DNA of 64,000 nucleotides from Pyxidicoccus trucidator (GCF_010894435.1 NZ_JAAIXZ010000001.1:1270322-1334321); one strand, 5' to 3'. Shown: positions 27,411-35,507, counted from the stretch's first letter. Made by a program: numbers and translations. Notes: generated from the sequence alone by a model not told the origin.

Positions 27411-28016
27411 CTACGACTCGTTGCCCGTACCACCATCCGGCTTCTTGGTGGTCTTCACACCGGGCTTTGCCTTGATGCGCTCCTTGCGGTTGGTCTTGGG
27501 GGGGCGCGCCGGAAGCTGCTCGGGGGTGGCTCCCACTTCATTCACCAAGTCGATGGCGAAATCCAACTTGCCGTCAATCGAGTAGACGACCAGAACGTCG
27601 CGGAGCTTGGAGCCGAACTCGTCAAAGGTATAGCCGAGCGTCAGGACCGTCACCGCACCGAGCCCGTTCGACAACTGCTGGGTGTGGAGCAACTCGGCGA
27701 ACTCGGTCTGATTCCGCATTGCCACACTCTCATCATCGAGCTTGTGAATCTCGATGACGAGGTCGGTGCCGATGTGCAGCCACGCACGGTCGTACTTTCT
27801 GCTGAAGCGCAAACCCGGTACGCGGCGAATGCTTGCTTCCAGCTTTTCGGCAACGGCGTCGTGCACGGCGTTGGCACGCAGCCGCGCGGTTGGAGACTTG
27901 TACGCGCCCGCGACCTTTTTTTCCCAGCAGGTCCATCCTGCGTTGACGCTGCCAAGGAGCAAGGGCATGTACGGCCTCAGTCGCTCCAACATCGCCTCTC
28001 GCGTAACTATAACCAA
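27411..28016 (-). CDS. unknown partner protein of the XRE-ImmA gene
   Basis: A 201-aa protein with a TTG start at 28016, backed by a strong GGAGGG 6-8 bp upstream; the ATG at 27992 has no well-placed site. The N-terminal half is helical and basic, the middle contains TDLVIEIHKLDDESV within a probable beta-rich core, and the C-terminal 40 residues are Lys/Arg/Pro-rich (RKERIKAKPGVKTTKKP), suggesting nucleic-acid contact. No family recognised. Gene order (unknown first, XRE-ImmA second) and spacing of 30 bp suggest a two-gene regulatory or toxin-antitoxin-like operon. A restriction-endonuclease-like fold is conceivable, but the D...ExxK spacing is not canonical. Confidence 0.65.
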   Translation of the reverse strand: MVIVTREAMLERLRPYMPLLLGSVNAGWTCWEKKVAGAYKSPTARLRANAVHDAVAEKLEASIRRVPGLRFSRKYDRAWLHIGTDLVIEIHKLDDESVAMRNQTEFAELLHTQQLSNGLGAVTVLTLGYTFDEFGSKLRDVLVVYSIDGKLDFAIDLVNEVGATPEQLPARPPKTNRKERIKAKPGVKTTKKPDGGTGNES

Positions 28017-28260
28017 GCGCGTCCCTCCATCAACCTGCTGATTTCACTGAGAATAGTTCCACCGATTCCAGACCGCGTCAATGGATGGTGCGAAGAAACC
28101 ATTACCTACATGTGGGCAACATCCATAACAGCGGCAGCCCGTCGCGGTTGCGTCTCGCCCCGTGGTGCCGATGCCACCAGCATCACGGGCGTGACCTTTG
28201 GAGCCGAGGCCCAGGCGCTCGAGGTGCTCAGCGCCCGGGCCTCGATGCGGAAGGCGAGGG

Positions 28261-28539
28261 CTAGCCGTCCGCAGGCCGCAGCGCAGTGCAGGCAGCAGGC
28301 GGCTCCAGCTCAGGAGTGCCCTCCACCTGCACAGCAGTGGCGCAGTTCTGCGGCACTTGGTGGTGGTGCCTCTCCTCCATGAAAGAGGCCACCTGTGCCC
28401 CGTTCCCGGCGAGCCCCATCAACGACTGAAGAGCCAAGTAGAACCACACCAACTTGTCCAAGGTGAGGTTACTGGCGGACTGCTGCCGCATGGGGCCTGA
28501 ACTGCCGGATCCTCCTGCTACTCCGTTCAACGCATTCAT
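28261..28539 (-). CDS. small hypothetical protein
   Basis: A 92-aa ORF with ATG 28539 and AAGGAAG at 28550-28544, a good ribosome-binding site. The N-terminus is Gly/Ser-rich, followed by a helix (LVWFYLALQSLMGLAG) that could be membrane-associated, then a His-rich stretch (EERHHHQ). No family recognised. Stands alone in the accessory island; the 244 bp between it and 28016 show nothing I can support. Confidence 0.45.
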   Translation of the reverse strand: MNALNGVAGGSGSSGPMRQQSASNLTLDKLVWFYLALQSLMGLAGNGAQVASFMEERHHHQVPQNCATAVQVEGTPELEPPAACTALRPADG

Positions 28540-28853
28540 AGGTCTTCCTTCGAGTGTGTGGGTCCATCATCCCGCGCACCGTCGGTATTCGACCGGGGCC
28601 GGGCCGGGTAACTAGGGCGTCAGAAAGGTTCGAGCCCTCGGACCTGCTCTTTTTCAGCAGGAACTGCTGATTCTCCGGGACGAACGCTCCAGCCCTACTG
28701 GGGATGTTTAAGGCGCCCAGCGGCCCTGTCCTTCGAAGCACCGGGCCGCACGAACACCCGCGTTTTCCGCGCGCGCGGAAAGAGGCCCTCTCGTTCGGTC
28801 CGCAGACGCCACCCCCTCTTCCGGGTACGCGCACTGGAGCGCCTGGAGGGTCG
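28540..28853. other. intergenic; overlapping alternative hairpins
   Basis: No gene supported in 314 bp. At 28643-28670 two mutually exclusive stems overlap: CCTGCT with AGCAGG (28643-28661) and TCAGCAG-GAA-CTGCTGA (28654-28670), separated by a T-rich stretch. A GGTTCGAGCCC string at 28627-28637 resembles a tRNA T-arm, but no tRNA body can be built around it. Confidence 0.4.
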
Positions 28854-29171
28854 ATGGCCTCACGGAAGACGGCGAAGCAGAAGCAGGAGGAGTTCTACGA
28901 GGAACTGCGCGAGTGGCCCACGTCGAGCGGGGAGTACGCGCGCTGAAAAGCCTGAAGAAGGCGCTGGAGTTCGCGGAGGATGGGCCGCACCAGGGAGAGC
29001 ACGGAGGCCAACTCTGCACCAACCTCGGGCGTTCCTGGACGGCCACGAGCCGCGGGGCGCCTCGTACTGGGAGCGACAGCTCCACGCCGAGCTCCGCCAG
29101 CAGTTGGAGCCCGCCAAGCCCACTGACACCAAGTACCTCGCCCCTGCTCACAACAAGGCCATCACGCCTGA
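28854..29171 (+). pseudogene. frameshifted remains of a TPR-like gene
   Basis: ATG 28854 opens a Lys/Glu-rich helix (MASRKTAKQKQEEFYEELRE) that ends at a stop at 28944-28946. A neighbouring frame continues sensibly as ARALKSLKKALEFAEDGPHQ, and a further shift gives FLDGHEPRGASYWERQLHAE then YLAPAHNKAITPDQ. Three consecutive frames with helical, in-register content suggest one gene of about 100 codons broken by two indels. The last part also belongs to the 296-bp duplication: the copy at 24876 encodes the related CLAPGHNLAITSDQ. Confidence 0.5.
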
Positions 29172-29431
29172 TCAGGTGCCGAGGCGTCCGGCCAGCGCAC
29201 CCCGCACCGACTGGGCGATGACGCGCGCGTCGGCGGAGAGCTCCTCGGGCAGCCAGTAGTAGAGCACCTTGCTTCCGGTCTCCACGCTCGCACGCAGGAA
29301 GGTGAGGCCCCCCGTCTCCGCGCGCTCGGGGCTCTTGGGCAGGCAGCGCTGGCACAGGCACGGCAGCTTCGGGTGCGCCTCGTGCGAGGTCAGGTTGGTG
29401 GGCCCGCCTCCGCTGTCCTCGCCTCCCGCCG
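29136..29431. repeat. 296-bp direct repeat, intact copy
   Basis: Uninterrupted counterpart of 24876-25148 plus 26037-26059, same orientation, offset 4260 bp at the left part. It spans the 3' end of the 215-aa gene and its flank. The two copies bracket the XRE-ImmA module. Confidence 0.9.
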
Positions 29432-29819
29432 TCTGGAGCAGCAACTCCGCGTCCGCCGCCGCCAGGGCCCGGGGCGTCTGGAGGGACATGCCCAGCGCGC
29501 CCTTCGCGGCCTGGATGCCCTTGCCGGACTCGAAGCGAATCTTCGGGATGAGCGGTGTGACGTCGGTGATGGGCACCGTGTTCGGCCGCGAGCGCCAGCC
29601 CTCGGCATCGGCCTTGAGCCCTTCGAGCACCGCCACCAGCCAGAGCGCCTCGTTGGGCGGACGCACCGTGAAGAGGAAGAGCCGCCCGCCACTGGCCAGC
29701 GACGCCAGGTGCTTGCTGTTGCTGCGGTAGCGGTCCATCGGAAGCACGTCGCCGGGCTTCTTCCCGGCGGCATCCTTCTCGAACACCGCCTTGCTGATGA
29801 TGGCCAGCATGTCGGGCAT
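29172..29819 (-). CDS. hypothetical protein with cysteine cluster
   Basis: A 215-aa protein; ATG 29819. It begins with MPDMLAIISKAVFEKDA, then GDVLPMDRYRSN and a beta-rich middle (LFLFTVRPPNEALWLVAVLE). A CLCQRCLP cysteine cluster near residue 155 could bind metal. The C-terminus is helical. Not a family I can name. It diverges from the HEAT-repeat gene with only 37 bp between start codons, so the two share a promoter region, though I have no evidence that it belongs to the retron. A partial duplicate of its 3' end lies at 24876-26059. Confidence 0.75.
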   Translation of the reverse strand: MPDMLAIISKAVFEKDAAGKKPGDVLPMDRYRSNSKHLASLASGGRLFLFTVRPPNEALWLVAVLEGLKADAEGWRSRPNTVPITDVTPLIPKIRFESGKGIQAAKGALGMSLQTPRALAAADAELLLQTAGGEDSGGGPTNLTSHEAHPKLPCLCQRCLPKSPERAETGGLTFLRASVETGSKVLYYWLPEELSADARVIAQSVRGALAGRLGT

Positions 29820-29856
29820 GGGCGCGGAGTGTACCCCGGGCGTAGAGTCCGCGGCG

Positions 29857-32800
29857 ATGCCCGACCTGGACCCCGCCACGGTGCGGTTGCTCGAAGAGGA
29901 CGTCTCGGTGCGCCGCGAGGCGGTGGACGAGGTCGACACCTCCGCGCTCCCGGGACGCTACGCCCTCCGTCAGGCCCTGCTCACGGACGAGGACGCGGAG
30001 GTCCGCGCCACGGCCGCACAGCGGCTCGGAGGGACGCGGGACTCGCGCTTCGCCCAAGCACTGCTCGATGCGCTCGCCGACCCGATGCCTCTGGTGCGGG
30101 ACAGGGCCTGGCGCTCGCTGGCACGGCTGGGGGCCCAGGCGCTGCTCGTTCCTGCACTGCGCGCGGTTCGCGAGGAGCCCGTGTGGTGGGTGCGCCGGGC
30201 GGTGGTGCGAGCCTCGGCGTCCGTCGCCGGCTCGGGCGCGCTGGACGTGCTGCTCGGCGCGCTGGAAGACCCGTTCTGGCGCGTGCGCCACGCGGCGGTG
30301 CAGTCGCTGGCGTGGATTGGAATCGGGAATCCCTCCGTCCAGCAGCGCGTGCGGCAGGCGGCGGAGGCCTCCACGAAGGGGCCCGTGCGCTCCGCGATGG
30401 AGTGGCTCGAAGCCACGTGGAGTGCCGCCCCCATCGCCGCGACGGATGTGAATCGGGGGAGCGCCCCGGGCCCGAGCGCCGAGCGTGGGCCGCCTCCGCT
30501 CGCCGAGTACCCCGAGTCGCTCGGCAATGAAGACCCCGCGGTGACGACCGCGCGCCTGGAGGCCACGCCCGCCTCCGCCCTCTCCGCCCGCGAATTGGTG
30601 GAGTGGCTGGGCGACCCGCATGAGCCACTGCGCTTGCTCGCGCGTCGGCGCCTCCGTGAGCGCAAGGACCCGGAGGCGCTGCTCCTCGCCATGCGCTGGC
30701 TGGACGAGCCGCGCGTCCCACATGCGGCGGAAGAGGCCCGCTCGCTGCTCGAACGTCTCAACGTGGAGGATGTCGACCTCGCGGCCCGCGTGCTCTCCGC
30801 TCCGCCTCGTCCGGGAGCTGTGGCCTGGGCCTCCCGTGTCGCGGTGCAACGAGACCACCCCGAGCTGCTGGAGCGCGTGCGCCTCCTCCTGCGTCACCCG
30901 GAGCCCGCCCTCCGGCGCGCGGCGCTCGCCGGCCTCGTCTACGACCCGGACAGCCTCGACGACGTGCTCGCGGCGCTCGAAGACCCGGACGAGACAGTAC
31001 GCGCGGAGGTCATCGCCGCCTGGGAGCGCAGACCTCCCGCCCATGCCACCGCCGAGGCCTTCGCGCTGGCGCTGGCGGCCTTCGCGCCTCGCGCCTCCAC
31101 GGCTCGCGAGCGACGCGCCGTGGCCGTGGCCGCCATGTTCCTGGAGGAGCCGGAGCTGCTCATCCACGCGTCGCAAGACGAGGACCCGGCCGTGCGCGCG
31201 GTGGCCCTGCGTGCGCTCGCGTCACTCGACCTGCTCACAGAGACCGAGCGCGAAGAGGCCGAGTCGCATGACGACCCGTGGCTCCGCTCGGCGGTGCTCG
31301 ACCTGGAGTCGGCGCACCGGGTCTGCATGGAGGACGTGGACCCGACGCTGCGCCGTGCCGCGCTCGAGTTGCTGCTGGTCCAGGGCCGTCGGCTCGCGAG
31401 TCGCGCCGCACACGCGGAGCCTTCCGCAGCCTCGCGGGGCGACGACGAAGCCAGGACCCATTCAGCAAGGTCCGCTGAAGCCGCATCCACCGCGACGGAC
31501 CAGGACGGCGACGGGGCGCCCTACACCGCACGTCGCTCCGCCGAGGAGCACCTGAGCACGGCCGCCCTCGCCTGCGCCCACTCCCCCGACGCCTGGGTGC
31601 GCGCCCGCGCCGCCGAGCTGCTCTCCCCCACCCGCAGCCGCGAAGCGCTCCGCGCCCTGCTCCGCCTCTCCCGCGACACCACGCCCATGGTCCGCTCCGC
31701 TGCGGCCTCCACCCTGGAGCCCTGCGCCACGCTCGACGCGCTCCTCGACGACCTCCTCCACGGCCCCACTCCGGAGCGCGACGAAGACCTGCGCACCTCC
31801 GCCTGGACGTGGCGCCTGCGCCTCGCGGACGCCTCCGCCTTCGAGCACCTCCGCACCGCCCTCCTCTCCCGCACCGAGCCCGAGCGCGTCGTCACCCACC
31901 TGGAAGCCCTCACCCTCGTCTTCCCCGACGAGCTCCTCGCCTCCGAGCCCGCGCTCGCGCGCCACCGTCCCTCTCGCTCCCAGCCACAGCGCGGTGCTCC
32001 CACGCCCCGCCCCGCCGTGCCAGCGCGTGCCTCGGCACGTCCCCTCGGCCGCACCGGCCTCACCGTCTCGCCCCTCGTCCTCTCCGGCGCGCACCTCTCC
32101 ACGCCCCAGCCCTTCTTCGAGGCGCACGACGCCGGCCTCAACACCTTCTTCTGGGAGCCCCGCTACACCGCGCTCACCTCGTTCCTCCGCAGCGGGCGCA
32201 CGCTGCGCGACGGGCTCGTCATCGTGGCCGGCTCCTACCACTCCGGCGCCTCCGCCCTCCGCCGCGACGTGGAGTCCGCGCTGCGCCGGCTGCGCACCTC
32301 GTGGCTGGACGTCTTCCTCCTCTTCTGGGTCCGCTCCCCCGAGCGCCTCAACGCCGACGACTTCGCCGCCCTGGAGCAGCTGCGCGCCGAGGGCAAGGTC
32401 CGCGCCTTCGGCTTCTCCACCCACCTGAGAGACGTGGCCCGCGACGCGCTCACCCGGCACCCGTGGCCGGTGGTGATGACCCGCCACAGCGCCGCGCACC
32501 CGGGCGCGGAGGCCGCCTTCCTCCCCGAGGCCGCGGCCCGTGGCACCGGCGTGCTCACCTTCACCGCCACCTGCTACGGCCGCCTCCTCCAGCCCGCTCC
32601 CGGCGCCCCGTCGGACGCGCCGTTGCCTGGCGCCGTGGACTGCTACCGCTACAGCCTCTCCCAGCCCGGCGTCAGCGCCACCCTTACCGCGCCGCGCAGT
32701 CGCCGCGAGCTGCTCCACAACCTGGACGTGCTCTCCCGCCCGCACCTGGAGCCGGACGCCCTGCCCGCCATGCGCGCCCACGGCGAGCGCGTGCGCGCCC

Positions 32801-32916
32801 GGAGCCGCCTGCTGGACTCGCTCGTCCGCCGCGCCCCGGGCGGCCCGCGAGATGCCCTGCTCGCCCTCCTGGAAGAGGATGGGCCTCCCGACGCGGGCGA
32901 CCTTCCTTCTATATAA
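29857..32916 (+). CDS. HEAT-repeat protein fused to a degenerate aldo/keto reductase domain
   Basis: A 1019-aa protein. Residues about 25-690 are HEAT-type helical repeats with the recurrent pattern D(P/E)...VR..A...L. From about residue 724 there is an aldo/keto reductase fold: RPLGRTGLTVSPLVLSG, LDVFLLFW, LEQLRAEGKVRAFGFSTH, and the cofactor-binding-type APRSRRELLHNLD. Three of the four catalytic tetrad residues appear lost: the DTA Asp is replaced in FFWEPRY, the TK Lys in VIVAGSY, and the His in LLFW. The domain may bind NAD(P)H without catalysis. It lies directly upstream of the retron RNA and reverse transcriptase on the same strand, so it is the candidate retron effector (inference). 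The start at 29857 is preferred over upstream 29791. Confidence 0.85.
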   Translation: MPDLDPATVRLLEEDVSVRREAVDEVDTSALPGRYALRQALLTDEDAEVRATAAQRLGGTRDSRFAQALLDALADPMPLVRDRAWRSLARLGAQALLVPALRAVREEPVWWVRRAVVRASASVAGSGALDVLLGALEDPFWRVRHAAVQSLAWIGIGNPSVQQRVRQAAEASTKGPVRSAMEWLEATWSAAPIAATDVNRGSAPGPSAERGPPPLAEYPESLGNEDPAVTTARLEATPASALSARELVEWLGDPHEPLRLLARRRLRERKDPEALLLAMRWLDEPRVPHAAEEARSLLERLNVEDVDLAARVLSAPPRPGAVAWASRVAVQRDHPELLERVRLLLRHPEPALRRAALAGLVYDPDSLDDVLAALEDPDETVRAEVIAAWERRPPAHATAEAFALALAAFAPRASTARERRAVAVAAMFLEEPELLIHASQDEDPAVRAVALRALASLDLLTETEREEAESHDDPWLRSAVLDLESAHRVCMEDVDPTLRRAALELLLVQGRRLASRAAHAEPSAASRGDDEARTHSARSAEAASTATDQDGDGAPYTARRSAEEHLSTAALACAHSPDAWVRARAAELLSPTRSREALRALLRLSRDTTPMVRSAAASTLEPCATLDALLDDLLHGPTPERDEDLRTSAWTWRLRLADASAFEHLRTALLSRTEPERVVTHLEALTLVFPDELLASEPALARHRPSRSQPQRGAPTPRPAVPARASARPLGRTGLTVSPLVLSGAHLSTPQPFFEAHDAGLNTFFWEPRYTALTSFLRSGRTLRDGLVIVAGSYHSGASALRRDVESALRRLRTSWLDVFLLFWVRSPERLNADDFAALEQLRAEGKVRAFGFSTHLRDVARDALTRHPWPVVMTRHSAAHPGAEAAFLPEAAARGTGVLTFTATCYGRLLQPAPGAPSDAPLPGAVDCYRYSLSQPGVSATLTAPRSRRELLHNLDVLSRPHLEPDALPAMRAHGERVRARSRLLDSLVRRAPGGPRDALLALLEEDGPPDAGDLPSI

Positions 32917-32938
32917 AGGATGTGGTGTGCTCCGCCTC

Positions 32939-33093
32939 GCTCCTGGGGCCGCGTGCAGCCAGCCTTCCGTCCGCGATGTCACGTCGCGGCTGCCTGTGAC
33001 TCCCATTGAAGGACGAAGCGGTGCGAGGTCCGCCTGGCGGGCTTCCCCGACCTCGCCCGCATCTGCCGTGCAGGTGGCGGCGGTCCCAGGAGC
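32939..33093 (+). ncRNA. putative retron msr-msd
   Basis: Inverted repeats a1 GCTCCTGGGGCCGC (32939-32952) and a2 GCGGTCCCAGGAGC (33080-33093) pair over 14 bp with one G-U. Between them are an msr-like hairpin, CCGCGA-N7-TCGCGG (32971-32989), and an msd-like hairpin at 33018-33060 with a 12-bp stem and one bulged T at 33022. The RT gene starts 32 bp after a2. This order (a1, msr, msd, a2, RT) is the canonical retron layout. The 155-bp size is closer to the small M. xanthus retron Mx65 than to Mx162. The branching G could be 32953, just after a1; this is a guess. Confidence 0.75.
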
Positions 33094-33125
33094 ATGCAGT
33101 CCTCCGCGGCGTCTGGAGCACCGGA

Positions 33126-34541
33126 ATGGACCTGGTAGGCCTCCTCCTCGAGCTGAAGCCCCTGCTGGCCAGCCCCGAGGAGAACTTCGACCGCATCGTC
33201 GCGCTGCTGGAGCGGCACCAGGGCCTGGCCGAGTACGAGGTGGCGCGCTTCTACGTCAGCCGCTCGTGGCTGGAGCCCGTCGCCCGCCGCCTCAAGAGCG
33301 TGGACCCGCGCGAGCGCCTCCAGGCCGTGCGCCTCATTCCCCTGCTCTTCGCCCGCGCCAGCGCCGCCGGCCAGCTCCGCCGCCGCGTGAAGGACCCGGA
33401 CTCGCGCGTGTCCTCCCATGCCCGCGCCTCCGTGCGCCGCCTGGGCCTCGCCGACGTCTCCCTGCCCGACACCCGCGCCGACCCGCCCCGCTTCCCCAGC
33501 GCCACCGCCGTGGGCGGCTGGAACCCCACCGGCTGGAGCTTCGGCCTCTACCCGAGCATGCGTGCCCCGGTGAAGCGCAAGCCCGCGGCCACCACCGCGC
33601 TGCCCGTGCTGAAGACGCGCGCGGAGGTCGCGAAGCTCGTGGGCGTGCCGGTGTCGGAGCTGGACGCGCTGATGCGCCCGGGCTCGGAAGCCGGCTCCGG
33701 CTACGTGGAGTTCGACGTGCCCAAGCGCTCCGGCGGCGTGCGTCGCCTCTGCGCTCCGCGCGCGAAGCTCAAGGCCGTGCAGCGCGCCATCCTCGACAAC
33801 GTCCTCGCGCACCTGCCCACGCACCCCGCCGTGCACGGCTTCGTCCCCGGGCGCTCCACGGTGACGAACGCGAAGCCCCACGTGGGCTCCACCGTGGTGG
33901 TGCGCGTGGACCTGGAGGACTTCTTCCCCACCGTGCACTACCGCCGGGTGAAGGGGCTCTTCGAGGCGCACGGCTACGGGGACGAGGTGTCCTCCACGCT
34001 CGCGGGGCTCACCACGTGGCGGCCCCGGCTGCCGGACGGCACCGTGGCGTGGCCCGGCGTGCTGCCGCAGGGCGCGCCCACCTCGCCCGCCATCGCCAAC
34101 CTCGTGTGCCGCCGCATGGACGCGCGCCTCACCGCGCTGGCGAAGAAGGCGGACGCCACGTACACGCGCTACGCGGATGACCTGTCCTTCTCCTTCCAGA
34201 AGCCGCCCGAGCGCCTGGGCCGCTTCCTCTGGTGGGTCAACGCCATCCTCCAGCAGGAGGGCTTCTCGGAGAACGCCGCCAAGCGCCACGTCATGCGCCA
34301 GGGCGGCCGCCAGCGGGTGACGGGCCTCACCGTCAACGAGCAGGTCTCCATCCCCCGCGAGGAGCGCCGCCGCTTCAAGGCCATCCTCGCCAACTGCCGC
34401 CAGCACGGCGTGGAGTCCCAGGCGCGCGGGCGTCCGGACTTCGCCAACTGGCTGCAAGGCTACGCCGCCTACGTGCGCATGGTGCACCCCGAGCTGGGGG
34501 AGCGCTGGCAGCGCGAGGTGAAGGAGCTGCTCGCCCGATGA
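33126..34541 (+). CDS. retron-type reverse transcriptase
   Basis: A 471-aa RT. Motifs: RVDLEDFFPTVHY (first catalytic Asp), GVLPQGAPTSPAIANL near residue 315, TRYADDLSFS near 347 (YADD active site), and QRVTGLTVN near 396, the VTG motif diagnostic of retron RTs; FSENAAKRH precedes it. The first about 190 residues are an extension typical of myxobacterial retron RTs, with HEAT-like helices (PDSRVSSHARASVRRLGL). ATG 33126 is chosen because upstream in-frame sequence is the structured msr-msd region. It makes msDNA from the RNA upstream. Retrons act as anti-phage toxin-antitoxin-like systems with an associated effector. Confidence 0.95.
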   Translation: MDLVGLLLELKPLLASPEENFDRIVALLERHQGLAEYEVARFYVSRSWLEPVARRLKSVDPRERLQAVRLIPLLFARASAAGQLRRRVKDPDSRVSSHARASVRRLGLADVSLPDTRADPPRFPSATAVGGWNPTGWSFGLYPSMRAPVKRKPAATTALPVLKTRAEVAKLVGVPVSELDALMRPGSEAGSGYVEFDVPKRSGGVRRLCAPRAKLKAVQRAILDNVLAHLPTHPAVHGFVPGRSTVTNAKPHVGSTVVVRVDLEDFFPTVHYRRVKGLFEAHGYGDEVSSTLAGLTTWRPRLPDGTVAWPGVLPQGAPTSPAIANLVCRRMDARLTALAKKADATYTRYADDLSFSFQKPPERLGRFLWWVNAILQQEGFSENAAKRHVMRQGGRQRVTGLTVNEQVSIPREERRRFKAILANCRQHGVESQARGRPDFANWLQGYAAYVRMVHPELGERWQREVKELLAR

Positions 34542-35506
34542 GCACCTACCAGGAGCTGCTGGCGCGAATCGCCGCCGAGCCCGAGAACGACGAGCCCCGG
34601 CTGGTCTGCGCGGACGTGCTGCGCGGCACCGACGACGCGCGCGCCGACCTCATCCAGACGCAGGTGGCGCTCCGGGGGCGGCTGGACCCGGCCCGCCGTC
34701 GTGCCCTGCAATTGGACGAGGCCCGCCTGCTCACCGCGCATGGCAGCCGGTGGAAGCAGCCGCTGGCCGGAGCGCAGGACGCGCGCTTCAGCCGGGGCTT
34801 CATCGAGGAGCTGTCGCTGTCCGAGGAGCAGCTCGCGAAGCACGGCCAGGAGCTGCTCGCGCTCGAGCCCGTGCACCGGCTCACCGTGACGACCCGGGAC
34901 GGCAAGGGACTGGCGCGGGCCGCCGGCCAGCCGTGGTTCTCCCAGCTTCGCTGGCTGCGGCTGGAAGGAGGCGCCGTGGCCGGGGCCGCGAAGGCGCTGG
35001 CGTCCGCGCCCCACGCCGGGAAGCTCGGCGGGCTGGTGCTGTCGGGCGCCGACGACGAAGCCGTCCAGGCGGTGGCGGGGAGCACGGCGCTCGCGGGCCT
35101 GCGCTCCCTGAGCATCTCCAGCAGCGAGCTGTCCGACGCGGCCGCCGCGGCGCTGGCGAGCGGGAAGCTGGCGCTGGAGCGCCTCTACCTCTCCGGCACC
35201 GGCCTGTCGGACGAGGGCGCGCAGGCGCTGGCCCGCGCGAAGGGGCTCACCACGCTCCGGCTGCTGGCCCTCAACCGCAACGCCCTCTCCGACGAGGGTG
35301 CCCAGGCGCTCGCGGCCAGCAAGACGCTCACGAGCCTGGAGCGGCTGGAGCTGTCCCGGAACGAGCTGAGCGAGGAAGGGGCGCTCGCGTTCCGCTCTCC
35401 CAAGGCGCTGCCGAAGCTGCGCCGGCTGGAGCTGCTGGACATCGGCCTGGACCGGCGCGAGCTGGAGCCCGTGCGCAAGCGGCTCGGCCCGGGGCTGCGG
35501 CTCTGA
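34538..35506 (+). CDS. TIGR02996-domain leucine-rich-repeat protein
   Basis: A 322-aa protein. Residues about 1-45 match the TIGR02996 repeat-companion domain (ELLARIAAEPENDEPRLVCAD, then DLIQTQVAL). Residues about 165-310 are leucine-rich repeats of LERLYLSGTGLSDEGAQALA type (four to five clear units). No signal or membrane segment. ATG 34538 overlaps the RT stop by ATGA, so it is translated together with the RT. TIGR02996 proteins are frequent in myxobacteria near HEAT or WGR proteins; their role is unknown. Coupling suggests it is a third protein of the retron locus. Confidence 0.85.
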   Translation: MSTYQELLARIAAEPENDEPRLVCADVLRGTDDARADLIQTQVALRGRLDPARRRALQLDEARLLTAHGSRWKQPLAGAQDARFSRGFIEELSLSEEQLAKHGQELLALEPVHRLTVTTRDGKGLARAAGQPWFSQLRWLRLEGGAVAGAAKALASAPHAGKLGGLVLSGADDEAVQAVAGSTALAGLRSLSISSSELSDAAAAALASGKLALERLYLSGTGLSDEGAQALARAKGLTTLRLLALNRNALSDEGAQALAASKTLTSLERLELSRNELSEEGALAFRSPKALPKLRRLELLDIGLDRRELEPVRKRLGPGLRL

Positions 35507-35507
35507 C

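Noticed and set aside
27411..28016. PD-(D/E)xK nuclease assignment for the 201-aa protein from TDLVIEIHK
   Set aside because: Acidic-to-Lys spacing is ExxK rather than ExK and no upstream PD motif is evident; left as unknown.
28627..28637. GGTTCGAGCCC resembling a tRNA T-arm
   Set aside because: T-stem pairs over only three positions, and no acceptor, D or anticodon stems can be built around it.
32927..33121. Alternative retron a1/a2 pair GTGCTCC / GGAGCAC
   Set aside because: Only 7 bp, compared with the 14-bp pair at 32939-32952 / 33080-33093; may extend the structure but is weaker.
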